Assembly: GCA_002633025.1 (NCBI GenBank)
Contig: NMRB01000159.1
Span: 25,098-89,097 of the forward strand
DNA length: 64,000 nucleotides
Reading direction: 5' to 3'
DNA from: Notospermus geniculatus
Lineage: Eukaryota > Nemertea > Pilidiophora > Heteronemertea > Lineidae
Positions 32,512 through 51,747 of the stretch are shown one piece after another (the stretch's first letter is position 1; each line of letters begins with the position of its first letter). The position numbers were made by a program, and so were the translations under genes. Below the pieces are notes generated by a model. That model worked only from the letters and a program-made list of their open reading frames with translations, was not told where the DNA came from and ran no database searches.

Positions 32512-33154
32512 AATTTGGCCCTTTCCTCTCCAAGTGTTTTTAGTGATTATTTGGCAGTTTGGAACTGACGTTATCGGCGAACTCCATACGTCAAATTGCC
32601 GTTCCAAGCGGTGGTTCATACATGCCATACTGGTTATTTTCTTCGCACGGCTACAGATGGCGCAGCCATTAAGTAACGTCGTTTTCGCGCCTCCAACAAT
32701 GTAGACAATGCAGAAATGACCGAAGAGTCAATGCATGCAGCGCAACTGTCGCCGGGCTATCTAACTACAATGTAATAGTGTGACTTCTCGCCGGGATTTT
32801 CGTACACACGAGTTTGACACGGGTCTGGAAAAAACACGGGTATTTTCAACAGGTGTAACCTTAGCTATAGTCTGTAGGTACCGGTGATAGACTATTATGA
32901 ACACACCGAATTATGCCTCTTGGGTAATAGTTTGATGGTCGGTTTCGAAGCCGTTCATTCCCCAATTGACCACAGAACAGAGCAGACGGCAGGTAAAATG
33001 CCTATAAATAGATATGGCCAAAAGACTAGGATGGTCCCCCACGTCGTATGCTAGGATTCTCCCACGTCACTGAGCCTCGCCACCTGATTACCGTGTTGTA
33101 AGCGCATAACGCATTGGGTTGGCACAGAAACAGGCCTTTTATCGTCTACCTCCG
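32512..33154. other. No gene seen
   Basis: Follows the propeller stop; no clear poly(A) signal or exon recognised. Confidence 0.45.
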
Positions 33155-33382
33155 CTAAGTGCGAGTAAACGTTATTGGACTGGTATGCAGGATGGCCCAA
33201 AATGTCACTATTACATGTAGCCTACCCTCCTCGGAAATATTGTTCTTGGGTGACTTGTTTGAGGAGATTGTATTGTCCACAATAGATCCATTTTTGCACC
33301 TCGGAATTGGCGGAAAGAGCAGTGCATCTCGAAGTCGTACAACTGCTTCCCTCTCGAAACGAAACTCGGTGTCATAGATCAT
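33155..33382 (-). pseudogene. Fragment resembling a PIF/Harbinger transposase N-terminal region
   Basis: Minus strand reads YDTEFRFEREAVVRLRDALL then FPPIPRCKNGSIVD. The pattern F-R-F-x-R-x-x-x-x-x-L-x-D-A-L ... N-G-S-x-V-D is like the helix that precedes the DDE domain in HARBI1-type transposases. The match ends after SIVD; no DDE residues follow. Low-certainty relic; TWA-flanked MITEs elsewhere in the window would need such an enzyme. Confidence 0.4.
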
Positions 33383-33409
33383 CTGACCTAGGGGTATATA
33401 CCGTCAACC

Positions 33410-33526
33410 AAGAATTAACTGGGTCTAAGTGCATTTGTTACCCTCACTTCCTGTGCTTATAAGGGACTAAAAGCACAGGGAATTTGGGTCAAGCTAAAAA
33501 TGCACTTTGACCCTGTTAATTCTTAA
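33410..33526. mobile_element. Hairpin MITE, 117 bp
   Basis: aagaattaactgggtc ... aagtgcattt pairs with aaaatgcactttgaccc ... ttaattctt. Confidence 0.7.
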
Positions 33527-34671
33527 TTGACGAAGGTTATGTACCAAGTTTCAGATCGATAGCCCAAGCGGTTACGAAACGTACCCTGCTAGAGCCTTGT
33601 TCATACTGGCAGCGCGCTGCGATGTGGTGCGATGCGTTCAAAAAAAATCGCCAGGCGGTGTCAGTTTTGGCATAGCGCGGCGCGGTGCGACGCGGTTGCG
33701 TGCGGTGATGATTACCGGAAGTGACATCGTTCATGTCATTCAAATTGTGCCAGATATGCCGGTATCCTCATGTGGCAGCGGCTCGACGCGGAAAAATACT
33801 GCAGGAGCGATTGAGGGCGGTGGAAATCGCTCGTCGCGTCCTACAGCTTCTTACCGCGTCCAGTCGCACCGCAAATGTGAAAAGTTATAGGCGTCACAGT
33901 GGAAACAATCAGGCGCGGAAAAATTCGCATCGCACCCCGCCTGTGGTGTGATCTATAGTCTGGTAACTCGGCAAATTTTACCCTTCAAAAACACCAGGAT
34001 TTCGCCGAGTTGAGAAGAAAATATAGACTTTTTAGTAGTTCAATGAATAACTTTAGAAAATAATGTACGTATTTTGAATGTAATTTGGTGAAGCTTAGTA
34101 ACTTTTGGTGCACTGTTGCTGAACGTGGTATCAAATGTGATACCACCGGTTTCGTCAAAACTTGGTGCCACATTAGATGCTTGGGGCCACATTGGATGAT
34201 GCTATTATACAGTGTGTGTTGTCAGTTAAACTGATTGATATCCCAAGGGTTATGGCAAAGGGCTCTGGGGGTGTTAGGCCCTACTGACCTGAAAATGCAT
34301 GGGATTTATTTATTATGTACTGCTGTTTTCCAACGCTAAAAAGCCTGAGGTATCATGATACCAGCCCAAATTTGGTCCACCAGTCAAAAAATGATATTTT
34401 TCCCATTTCTTGGACCAAAAGATATAATTTCACCAAGTGACATATTTTTCATTAAGGTATTTTATGGTTCAGGCTTTTAAGGGTTAACCCCAGTCTGTCC
34501 TGAAACCTTTCAGTAGAATTCAGATGGGCTGTTCATTCTGCGCTGCGATCCGAGCCTTTCCGCCCGGTACGCACTTGGGTGGGGAGAGGCTAGTGAGGCA
34601 AAGAGACGTGCCCAAAGTCTCACGCCCAGTGGGATTCGAAACCGGTGTGACAGGCGATATAGCCCGCCAGG
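33527..34671. other. No gene seen; GC-rich repeat at 33590-33950
   Basis: 33590-33950 is rich in gcg/cgc (gcagcgcgctgcg, gcgcggcgcggtgcg) and looks like a decayed CpG-rich MITE. The rest is AT-rich without exons. Confidence 0.4.
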
Positions 34672-34810
34672 GGCCATGGTCCGGGAGACCATGGCCACTA
34701 GGGACAGGGGTCCTCCGGACCCCTGTCCCCAGGGATAAATGTCCTGACCGGACTACTATTCCTAGCCTTCATAAGAGGTGAAAGCGGACTACATTCCCTA
34801 TAGGACTATA
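34672..34810. repeat. 31-bp-period dyad array, first block
   Basis: GTCC of a GTCC-N3-GRAC dyad at 34679, 34710 and 34741, exactly 31 bp apart, then degenerate. Two of the dyads extend to long stems: ggccatggtc/gaccatggcc (34672-34696) and gggacaggggtcc/ggacccctgtccc (34701-34729). Confidence 0.85.
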
Positions 34811-34942
34811 TCACCTGTCACAACAGTGACAGTAATCGTGGTCCCCCTGATAATAAAGTCCGTTCAGTCATGAATTCTTTTTATTGTATGGCGATTCAAT
34901 TTATTCAAGTATAAAATGTGGTTGAAAACCAGCACCGCCGTC

Positions 34943-35030
34943 AACCGCCTTTGTGGTGTAGTGGAACGGCAGAGGTCTACTGCGTGGAATTCTCCGAGTT
35001 CGATCCCGTGCTGATCTTTTTTTTTTCTTT
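34943..35030 (+). mobile_element. tRNA-like SINE head with T-run
   Basis: gtggtgtagtggaacgg (A-box-like), gagttcgatcccg (B box), then a T9 run that could end Pol III transcription. It lies between the two blocks of the dyad array. Confidence 0.6.
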
Positions 35031-35271
35031 TTGCAATTTAACGTTTAGCTGGCCAAAGGGTGTTATATAAAATTTTTCCCCATAATCGAGCTTGTGTTCC
35101 ATTGACAAATTCACTTCACAGGCTAGAAAACGCCAGCTCACAGTTGACCCAAGCCAGGTATTCTTACCTACCGAGAACAAGTACGAGGCATGCTCAGATA
35201 ACCAGAAACAGAGCATCAGATGAGCGGCGGCAAGAAACTATAAGGAATTTTTTGTATCATTTCAAATATTT

Positions 35272-35500
35272 GTCCGTGGCAGTTATATGATGCGGGAGAC
35301 ATGGTCCCCCAGACGCTGTGAACTAGTGATTGCAGTCCGGCGGACTATTTTGTCACGAAATTATAGTCCCGTGGACAACTACTCCTAGGGATGAATGTCC
35401 GCCGGACTATATCCTCGGGGGGATATGGTCCGCGGACCATTATTCCCAGGGACGTTTGTCCATCGGACTTCCTTTCCTAGATGTGATAGTCCGGCAGACT
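35272..35500. repeat. 31-bp-period dyad array, second block
   Basis: GTCC starts at 35272 (degenerate), 35304, 35335, 35366, 35397, 35428, 35458 and 35489. The dyad GTCC-N3-GGAC is kept in most units (GTCCGGCGGAC, GTCCCGTGGAC, GTCCGCCGGAC, GTCCGCGGAC-type), with spacers containing CCTAGGGA-like half dyads. Confidence 0.9.
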
Positions 35501-35599
35501 ATTGACCCTGATCGTTCTTCTCACATGAAGACAAATGATACTTCTGTAGTATCTGATGATGGACATTAGTGTTCATGTGGCATTTTGATTTCAAATGTA

Positions 35600-35820
35600 N
35601 NNNNNNNNNNNNNNNNNNNNNNNNNNNNNNNNNNNNNNNNNNNNNNNNNNNNNNNNNNNNNNNNNNNNNNNNNNNNNNNNNNNNNNNNNNNNNNNNNNNN
35701 NNNNNNNNNNNNNNNNNNNNNNNNNNNNNNNNNNNNNNNNNNNNNNNNNNNNNNNNNNNNNNNNNNNNNNNNNNNNNNNNNNNNNNNNNNNNNNNNNNNN
35801 NNNNNNNNNNNNNNNNNNNN
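35600..35820. other. Assembly gap, 221 N
   Basis: Run of N. ORFs across it are artefacts. It lies just 3' (minus strand) of the last seen R3HDM-like exon. Confidence 1.
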
Positions 35821-36212
35821 ACACCAAACTGTGCACCACACAACACCAATAATCTGCCTCAGCAGACGACAGATTTTGTTTACAACATGTATGGTGGTTA
35901 ATATCTAACAGAGTGTGTGCTATCCTCAACCAGGGAATGGGCCGTTGAAAAAAATTTAAAACGATGGGTGAAAGACTCCCTTTAAGAACTCAGATTATGT
36001 GAAAGATTCACTTTAACATGAAGAAGAGCAGGAGAAAGGGAATGCTGATAGGTAATGTATGGATTACATTGTGATTCTAGGGTAGTACGCTATATACTCT
36101 ACACTTCAGTGTTCATGGTAGCACGACACTGAGCTATTACTTAAATCACCCATACCCCCCCCCCACTGATCGGAAGTGCCTTTTTTTGACTAGAGGGTCC
36201 TCTAATACATAC

Positions 36213-43433
<7,221 letters not shown>

Positions 43434-43599
43434 TAGAATGGGCAAGACTATACGCAACACTGCAAGATAAAAGGACAATGCTGTGGTCAATACGCACGTC
43501 AATTAGGTCAAGGTCACGACTGGCAACGATGTCTGTTGGGTGCTGCAGTACACATATTTGTCCAATATTGTCAGGCAATGAAAGAATAGGACAAGTACT

Positions 43600-43921
43600 T
43601 TAGATCAGGACTGTACATACACCCACTGGCATCCAATAAAAGACAATGACAATTTAGATCACGACTGTACATACACTCACTGGCATCCACGGAGAGTTAG
43701 CCAGCGAAAGACAATGACATGTAATGTAGATCAGGACTGTACATACACCCACTTCATCCATGAAGAGGTAGCCAGTAAAAGACAATGACATGTAATTTAG
43801 ATTAGGACAGTACATACACCTACTGCCATCCACCGAGAGGTAGCCAATGAAATACAATGACATGTAATTTAGATCAGGACAGTACGTACACCCACTGCCG
43901 TCCACGGAGAGTTAGCCAATG
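43600..43921. repeat. Minisatellite, about 78-bp units, four copies
   Basis: Unit contains gtacatacacccactggc, gagaggtagccaatgaaa and gacaatgacatgtaattt. It produces a repetitive minus ORF that is not a gene. Confidence 0.88.
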
Positions 43922-44056
43922 AGTCAGTCAATTGATTTTCCAAGCGTGGGATCAGGAACGAGATGATCATATAATTCGTACCTCTGCCCGAAATCCACAC
44001 ATCCACGGAATCACAGGACCACGAGAATGAATCAACGATTGGGGATTCCAGGCGAA

Positions 44057-44413
44057 CTAATGAAGTGTGGGATTCTCTAGTTTGTCACGACGTTTCATCT
44101 CCATCTTGAAGTCAGAGTCGCGGAAAAACACAAACTCCACGCAGAATTCAAATTTCATTTTGCTCCGCCACTCTTTCTCTTCGCACGTTATTTCAGGATA
44201 TTTGCACGAGCCGTTGGGATTCCGTGAAAAATTACATGATAGATCTTCGCTAAGGTCAGAGGGTTTTTGTGGGCGAAACAACAAAATAGGCCCTGACATC
44301 GCAGATGGAATATCGGCATTTGTAAAGTTCAGAGTTCGCGACAAATGGATCGAGGTTAACTCATTCTGTGTTTGGCCCGAGCAGACGACATCTTTGGCCG
44401 AGAATTTCCTCAA
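44057..44413 (-). CDS. Unrecognised ORF or terminal exon, about 118 codons
   Basis: Minus strand, open from an acceptor-like tattttgag (near 44410) to TAG at 44057. Contains FSAKDVVCSGQTQNELTSI, GPILLFRPQKPSDLSEDLSC, NGSCKYPEITCEEKEW and FEFCVEFVFFRDSDF; residue use looks like a real protein, with five Cys spread through it. I know no family match. It lies upstream of the R3HDM-like gene on the same strand, but its phase has not been linked to any exon. Could be a fragment of a transposon protein. Confidence 0.4.
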   Translation of the reverse strand: MRKFSAKDVVCSGQTQNELTSIHLSRTLNFTNADIPSAMSGPILLFRPQKPSDLSEDLSCNFSRNPNGSCKYPEITCEEKEWRSKMKFEFCVEFVFFRDSDFKMEMKRRDKLENPTLH

Positions 44414-44453
44414 AATACCCCAGGAGAAAGATCACAGGGAATTTTATGAATGA

Positions 44454-45192
44454 AACGCCAGGCACCGACGAATATCATTCAGATAAACACAGCTCTCACA
44501 GGCAACAAAAAATTTTGCCTGAAACATCACCGGCGCCATGCACTGCCTTGCTAGGTGGCACTCTGGTGTCGTTTTGAATCCCAAAATGCGCTCTGCCCTT
44601 TAGAAATGTTTTTGTTTTTTAAAAATAATTTTTGACTGTCTGCAAATGTTCCAAAAGGCTTGTGGATGCATGAAAGTGATTTTAGAAGTATGATTTGCAG
44701 ACAAGTACAATGAAATTTCTTAATTTTGCAGCTCTGCTTCGACGCAAAAAATACCGTATTTGGTCTGCAGTACCTCCCTACCCTTTTTTGCCTATGGTAA
44801 AACCCCCTGCCCTTTTTAAATCCTGGCTGAAAACACAAGACGTCGAAACTCAATCCCGTTATCGCCCCCGTGGAAAACTCCTTCTACATACCAATCATGC
44901 CACGAGTCGAGGGAATTTGAATACGGAATAACCGGCTAACATATGGCCCTACTTGTCTTGCCACTGACAAACCTGACAGCGTGGCTTCCACCCCCGCTAA
45001 TCGGGATGACATTAAGGGTACGACGGACGCTTTCACAACGCTTTGTCACGTTCGCTGGCGTGGGTGTCGTTCTTGGAGTGTAACGCTGTCGAAACTGTGT
45101 ACAGTTGCGTTAAACTTCGATATTAAGGACACCACTCTATTAAGGACAGCAGTGTTCGATCCCACATTGCCAACGCTTTCCTTTCCTGTGAC
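44454..45192. other. No gene seen
   Basis: Includes repeated statement-like words attaaggacac / attaaggacagt around 45120-45330 but no exon. Confidence 0.4.
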
Positions 45193-45193
45193 C

Positions 45194-45304
45194 AGGACCC
45201 ATATTCATATAACTACTTAAGTCTAAGTGTGACACTTATCCTTTGTTCAACACAAAAGATAAGTATCATACTTTGACTTAAGTATGTTTATGAATATGGA
45301 CCCA
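45194..45304. mobile_element. Hairpin MITE with ATATTCATA ends
   Basis: ggacccatattcatataac ... acacttatcc pairs with gataagtatcatactttgac ... tatgaatatggaccc. The ATATTCATA word also marks the ends of the elements at 4957 and 26928. Confidence 0.7.
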
Positions 45305-45492
45305 GGACACCTCTCAATTAAGGACAGTGTCTCTCAAAGTTGCCTTTAACAAAGAGGTTCCACCGTAAATGTCACTGTCGGCTGGTTCTCGGTCTGTTTC
45401 TTCTTATAGAGTGGTGCCCTGGTGAGGACTTTTAACACTTTGTGATGGAAATTTGTGTCCATGACATCATGTAGTGCATGGGTCATTGAACC

Positions 45493-45612
45493 ATCTTTTT
45501 GTGAAGAATGGGGATTTGGCCTAGTGGTTAAGGTGTGCTGCCCCTTAGTGCTGGCGATTGATGCCTTTTGCGAGGGTCCGTGGGTTCGAGTCTGGTAGGA
45601 AGCATTAGAATG
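45493..45612 (+). mobile_element. tRNA-derived SINE head (second family)
   Basis: tttggcctagtggttaagg (A box) and cgtgggttcgagtctgg (B box). A close copy with the same 5' flank (cattgaaccatcttttt) is at 58694-58798. Not a working tRNA: the anticodon arm and acceptor stem are lost. Confidence 0.7.
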
Positions 45613-45678
45613 TACCTGACGTCAAGATTGTGTCTTGATGTTATGGACCGGAATGAGTTCACTCCGCTGTGGAAGTTA

Positions 45679-45974
45679 GGCCGCGTGCACACTACGAGCG
45701 AACTGGCGAAGCAAAGCGAAAAGAATTTTGCCAAGCGATGTGGCGAAAACATTTACATGTAAATACTCAGGAAGCATTGGTGTGTATAAACTGAGGGCGA
45801 TCAGTGCTGGGATCGCACGACAAGATACATATTTTATATTTGGTCGTGCAAACTTCCACAGAATGTACGTGGTATCCCTGATAAGTGCTGTGTCGGCAAG
45901 AATTCGCTCGTCTTCGCCGGTCTTCGCCTCGCCACTTTGCTACACATCACTTCACTTGCAGTGTGCACGCGGCC
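45679..45974. mobile_element. PIF/Harbinger-like MITE, TTA target duplication
   Basis: TTA at 45676-45678 and 45975-45977; ends GGCCGCGTGCACACTAC and complement; 296 bp. Confidence 0.8.
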
Positions 45975-45977
45975 TTA

Positions 45978-47264
45978 GGATCAAGTGTCTTGCCCAAGGA
46001 CACAAGCGAGTCAAAACAGTCATCTGGCATTTCACTTTCTATAAGTAGTTAGCGACATACCCAGCAGCCCTCAGAGGGTTATATGTAATTCAGGAAATAA
46101 GAAGGAGTGTTGCTGACAACATATCTTTTCAAAGGACGGAAAAAACGAACACGAGTCTTTGATCATGATATTCTGGAGAATGGATGGATTTTCTGGGAAA
46201 TCCCTCGCAAAGTCATCAAAGGTGGCGCGTGATTCACGGCAGAATAGGCGTAGGAATGTAGAGGGAAACCGGAGAAGGCTAGTTCAACAGATTCGGAGAA
46301 AGCATGCAGGTACGACCCGGCGAGTTTCTAGGAAAGCGGCAAAAGTTCGACATGTCCCATTTCTGATAAATTTTCAAGGAATTTGGCACTTTTTTATCTG
46401 TGATAGTGCATGTCTGGATATGTAGGAGGAAACCAGTGGGTTGACAATACAAAAGGGAAGCCACGGCCGTTAGTGTTTCGTCTGACGCTCAATAAACAAA
46501 CCAATAACTTAATGGTAATTCTTAGAAGACGTCTTTGTCGACTGCGACCGAGGAAAACATGGCCAATGATCTCAGACTATACATGTGCAATATTTGTGTA
46601 GGAGGAAACAGGCTGATCCAGCCCTTAGGGAAACCATAACCTTTTACGATAGAATCACTGTCTTCTTGGAAGAACAGTTAAAGCCTCTATTTGTCTCCTC
46701 TCCTCTACGTAGGCAGACATCATCCGTACAGACAAAGGGCTCGAGCCCACTTGTCTCCCTGTGTCTATCGCCGTCAACCGGTACTCGGAATTTTAGAAAT
46801 TGGACACACAGGATCAGATCAGAGAAAGCTGTTCGAGAAAGGCGGTGGCATTTCTTTGAAATGTAGGTGGGTAATATAATCCATAGAGGTAAAATCATCT
46901 AAGCTTTCTGTGAAAGAGGGTCTCGACTTGGAGGGTTTTTTTCTGTGCTTAACCGTTTCCATACTCTGTCAGTACCTTTCCAAGCATTCTTTCTGCTGTA
47001 CCAGTCCTACTTCCATATCAAGGCCTTCCACGCTCTTATGACACTTCTATCATCATCAGCATTTGGTTTGCTGTATTTTCATTCCGTACGATTTTCACAT
47101 GATTTGTGAGATGTCAAAAGAGGACTCACTGAGGCAAATTTATACACAGAATCACAGTTGTAATGTAAGGCCACAGAGACCTGGCTTTGCCACTGGGATC
47201 TAGCTCCTCCGACATTATCATATCAAAAGCATCAGTGTCAGAGGACTTCAATAGACAAATCCCA
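45978..47264. other. No gene seen; SINE-tail fragments
   Basis: taggaggaaacc at 46423 and taggaggaaacag at 46601 are SINE tail words. The weak plus ORFs overlap these repeats. Confidence 0.5.
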
Positions 47265-47515
47265 AATTGACGTATTCGCAAACGAGAAAGATCTGCGCAC
47301 TTCCGCCGAAATTGCAAACACAACCTCGGTCTGAAACCAGCTGACGTGACGCAATCCATGATTCAGCAATGGTTGACTCTGACGCAACGTCAAAGTCACT
47401 GTCGTGGGGTTCCCTGCGTACATCATTCAGTTTCAGACTGAGGCTGTGTTTGTGATTTCGGCGGAAGTGCGCAGATCTGCGAATTCGAAAATCGTCTATT
47501 CGAAGATAACAATTC
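47265..47515. mobile_element. MITE related to 39070-39335
   Basis: caaattgacgtattcgc ... agatctgcgcacttccgcc pairs with ggcggaagtgcgcagatct ... gcgaattcgaaaatcg. Confidence 0.72.
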
Positions 47516-48408
47516 CGAACATCACCAACAGGAGAAGCTGGACCCCGGCAATACCAGACCTCGTGGCCTCACTGCGATTTTGGTCCATGTCCAGATGTTC
47601 AGCCCGCCAGACACAGAGCTGTGCTTAACGTCGCTGGATCAGAAAGGGTCAATATATGATACCAGCTATGCCAGCACTATAATTCAGGTGCTAACACTAT
47701 AATTCAGCTCCTACATACCCAGCTGCCAGTAATGCTACTGCTACAGACCAACCAGGTAAACTAGGCCCATTTTTTTACGCCAACAAGGCATAGCATACGA
47801 GATATTAATTCTCGATCAGGGAGCATAATATTTCTACTAGTTACCGAATTACCCAAATGGCAAGTGACGTCGGGCAAATCTGAAAAATTTTGTTTGGCGT
47901 AAATAGCCTCGGTGAAGACGTACTGACGTAAGCTGGAGATGTTTTTATCTGCAGCCATTTGTTGATCTCACCGTGTTTCTAACTTTGAAGTCGTTTTCCG
48001 ATTCCCGAGGCCAGCTTCTCAGATTAAGAAGTCGCTCGCATCGATCTATGACCTTTTCATGTTCTCCTGTAACTTTCAAGGCCTGGTACAGGTTAAGAAA
48101 TGATAACAGTTTGAGTGCAGGAGGAAACTGGAGTTTTGGAGGAACCCCCTATCAGAATGAGTCACAAGAAGGATGTCCACTTTATTTTTTGAGGGGCACA
48201 CAATTTTTGCCTTGAACAGTTTCATGAAAGGCCAAACTGAAGGCACTATGCAGACATGGGGACATCACGGGCCAACACCAAAAGCCGTGCATTGTCAACG
48301 GTTATGGTGAGGGTTTGCAACATAATCCTTGCTTCACAAAGGCTTTTCCATTAGGACAATAGCACCTGGACTCTGATTCCAGGGGGACTTTCTCCACATT
48401 CACAGTCA

Positions 48409-48894
48409 AGCCTAGCGTACATCAGCCTTGCGACTGGAAGCAACTGAACGCAACAGTCGCTATCGATGTACGCGTTCCGCGCACATCGGTTACGACAAGT
48501 CATTGCGGCAACAAGTGACACAATCCAGTCTTCAATCTGGAGCACACACATCGGACAGGCAATGACGGAAATTGTCGATGTCTTCCGATCGGACAACTCG
48601 GGAGTAATTTTGTGGGTCACATGATTCCATCACGTGACCAGGTGTGCTCCACAAATCAGGAAATTCATTGCCAGCGCTCGTACATCGGAAGCGACTGAAG
48701 ACGACTAGAAGCAACCGTGGCAACGAATAAAACATGAGCAATTGGCTGGAACTAGCGGCAACGGTCGGCAATAGCGTTGCCAGTGCGCGTGAGCATCTGA
48801 TCAGTTGCTGCTGGTTCCAGGGAGTCGCCAACCGTTGCCGGAAACGCCATTGCCGGTAGTTGCTTCCAGTCGCAAGGCCGATGTACGCTAGGCT
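48409..48894. mobile_element. MITE, AGCCTAGCGTACAT ends, 486 bp
   Basis: AGCCTAGCGTACATC at the left and GATGTACGCTAGGCT at the right, flanked by TCA and TTA. A reversed, right-truncated copy is at 58038-58495. The AGCCTAG start is shared with 36493-36718. Confidence 0.8.
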
Positions 48895-50764
48895 TTACTC
48901 TCCACGTCTGAGAGGACAACGAGGCCGAAGACTCCAATCACCTGTAGCAGCCGTCTCAGAAACAAGTCCAACAGGTTCCTCTCTCCTTACCAGGGTTGAT
49001 AGATCAATACAATATGGCTATAACCACAGCTGTCTGGACAACGTCGCAATATCGCGTGTGTATCTGAAACCCGCAGATCTATGACAAGGCCCGTGATATT
49101 AATCCTAGCTAATAGAGACGGCATTATTGGCAGTTGACATGGTTGATGGGAACTGTGGAGGTGAGCATTCTGCTACCGGTATCTGAATGTTCCACTGTTA
49201 AGGCCCATTTCCAGCACAGCGGATTCCGCTGCGGTTTGCAGCGAGCAATGCAGTTTTCACAGGGTTTTGGTTTTACAAGCCGCCATGCTGGAGGATACAT
49301 GCTGCAGAAGCGCAGCGAAATGAGCCATGCATGCCCCAATGACGTTAGGTCAAACAATGGCATGGCGCACTTCACGCAAGTCATGTCAGTTGTCACGGTC
49401 GGCTCACACCTCTGCGCCCTGTGTCCTCCAGAATGGCTGCCAGGATGTCAGCCAGGATGTGACCCTGTGATGCGCCACAAGGTCACAAGCGAACAGGGAA
49501 CAAGGGAACAAGCCACAAGGGAACAGCCTATGGATACCCGGCCCAACAGAGGTCCGCGTCATCAAAAGGAATGTCGCTCATGAGTTACGCCCAAATGAAC
49601 ACGAGACAAGAGAGAAGTATACACGCCTCCCGCAGACAAGTGCAGAGGAATTCCAAGAATTGATCGCCATTAATTCACGCGAGCATCAAAAACTCAGAAC
49701 TGTACATCTCACAGTAGGTCAGCACAAAATATTGATCGTACGCCCGTCGGATTTCAGTGATGCAGTCACACGAGCGATCGATATGTGTTTGGTTCATTGA
49801 TTCACTCTGATTACCGCTGGCAGACGACACGTTTTGTTTCGGTATTGATTCACACGAATCAAGGCTGGTACAATATCCCTTGATCTGCCCGAGTCTTTTT
49901 AACGTTCATAGAGTCGTGTTTTCGATCCATTAAATCGAGTGGATCGAAAACTGGGAATATCAGGTCTGATTTTGTAAGGGAGGTTCGAGAAAAAACTTAT
50001 CAGAGTCGGACCTTGAAGCATTCTGACAAGGTTGATCTCCAGTAATGCGGAGGAGAGAACTGAGAACGTCAAAAAGGCGTCCATCATGGAAGACCCGACA
50101 GACGACACACCCAACGCTGTAGTAACGCTTCGGAAATTACTGAAGAGAATGTGGAAGCCACCCTTCCGCTGTCAGAGACTGCCTGCCAAGGCAAGGCTCA
50201 GAATCAGTGGGTGCGGTCGTGACCTTGGGTAATAACGATGAACCTCCAAGAAGATTGAGTCCATGCGCAATAGCAGTAACTGGATTAGGTGTTGTAGAAA
50301 GCCAATTGCTCGAGGTTCGTTCAGGTACGATATGTTCAACACAGGGGATTCATAGAACAGGTGTTTATCAAACCTGTCAGGTTGTAATCGAACCATTACA
50401 GATTTATCAGAACCGAGACGTCCGCTAGGCCCACAAGTCGGTAGAGGAATTCCCAAGATGAGGTTCCTATCGTGGGATAGGTCGTACTCGTATCAGGAGA
50501 ATGCGGAAGTCGGCGATGCCTCTGTTGGCGTTTCTTTGCGGGAGTTTCCTGGGGCGTTCTTCTAGGCAAGTAATTTGCAACATGAGAAGTCCTGCCCTCT
50601 AACCTGTGATGGCGATCTTAGAATTCTTTGGGTGTATTGTCGACCTTAGAGGGGAAAAGGTAAAACCTGACTAGTTTCGATTCTTGGTAGTTCTCTTGGA
50701 CAACATCCCAAACCCCGCAAACCTTCAGCAAAACTCGACCAAACAAACGGCACTTCCGGCAGGG
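48895..50764. other. No gene recognised
   Basis: The 149-codon plus ORF at 49134-49583 has a mirror ORF on the minus strand and low-quality repeats (gggaacaa units near 49495), so I do not call it. A plus stretch near 50085-50180 (DDTPNAVVTLRKLLKRMW) might be a fossil exon but has no splice support. Confidence 0.4.
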
Positions 50765-50768
50765 TTAA

Positions 50769-50972
50769 CTCATCTACCCCCAGGTTGGAGCAGACAGTAT
50801 CTTCTGTTAAGTTTTCTAAAATGCTTGGTGATGAATTGGAAACAATTTGAAGAAATATTTTTCAGATGGTTGATGGGAACAACCTTTCTTCAAATATTTT
50901 TCAATCGACACCATAGGATGTGAGAAATCTTTGACAGAAGTTGTCATCTGCTGGATTCTGGGAGCAGATGAG
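50769..50972. mobile_element. TTAA-flanked MITE, CTCATCTRC ends, 204 bp
   Basis: TTAA at 50765 and 50973; ends CTCATCTACCCCCAG and GGGAGCAGATGAG. Same family and length as 52356-52559, in reverse orientation. Confidence 0.8.
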
Positions 50973-50976
50973 TTAA

Positions 50977-51747
50977 AGAGTCCATGTTTCCATCCCGATA
51001 CAAACAAGTCTTCGCACTAATGCTTCATATTACGAAAGGAATAAACTCACTTTGATCTTTCACCTTCTGTTATTCAGTCTTGCACCTTGTTTAAGCGGGC
51101 GATTTAGTGCGTAGTCAGAGAGTGTAAGCTCGTCCGACTTGCAAAGGTGGGGATGGAAGATCAGTGTTCGTTCGGTGGAGGGATTCGGGTGCATGGATAG
51201 AGATCTCCTGGATCAAAGGGTCTGCAACAGGTTGTTTGTGACCCCCTGGGACTTTTTCAGTTCAGACATTCGTCCGTACAAGAGGGTCAAGTCAACCCTT
51301 ATTCTGACACATCATTATTTGGGTGCCCAGCCCCAACAGGACTCTGAACTCCGCGGAACGTGCTGAACTGTTGCCTTGAACATGATTGGGGAGGATGGCA
51401 GGTGCATTTTCCGTAGCCGCCAGTACTCTTCTCGTGTCATTCCACGCTGGCAACACGGCCCCAGCAACAGGATTTTTACAACCTTTTCCCCTCCCCCTCA
51501 AAACAGCCTCCGACGTGCCCTGTGACGCAAAACAAACTTTAAACTGCAATTGACGGAAGCATATACAAACATCAACATTCTCGTTCAGCATTCAATGTTT
51601 GTATTCCCGTCTCAATCTGGTTGTCATGGAAACCTGACTTACTACGATTTCGTCACTTTCCGTCATCTTTGGCTTCCTCTTTATTAGGAGATCCGTTCGA
51701 TTTGTTTTTATTTCTTCTTCAGGTTGAATGCTTACAAATTCTCCCCA
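50977..51747. other. No gene seen
   Basis: Nothing recognised up to the gap. Confidence 0.4.

Noticed and set aside
34943-35030. Functional tRNA gene with T-run terminator
   Set aside because: No closing acceptor stem or clear anticodon loop; SINE head is more likely.
35272-35500. CRISPR array
   Set aside because: Regular spacing is tempting, but the repeated part is only an 11-bp dyad with variable centre, spacers are not unique, and the sequence is eukaryotic.
43654-43905. Minus-strand ORF with repeated MDGSGCTYCPDLN-like units
   Set aside because: Produced by the 78-bp minisatellite; no splice or promoter context.
44695-44931. 78-codon plus-strand ORF
   Set aside because: Opposes another ORF on the minus strand with equal weakness; no splice or domain evidence.
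45493-45612. Functional tRNA gene
   Set aside because: A and B boxes are present, but the arms do not fold as a tRNA and a second degenerate copy exists at 58694; this is a SINE head.
49134-49583. 149-codon plus-strand ORF
   Set aside because: Mirror ORF on the minus strand, low-complexity C-end (EQGTREQATREQ) and no recognisable domain.
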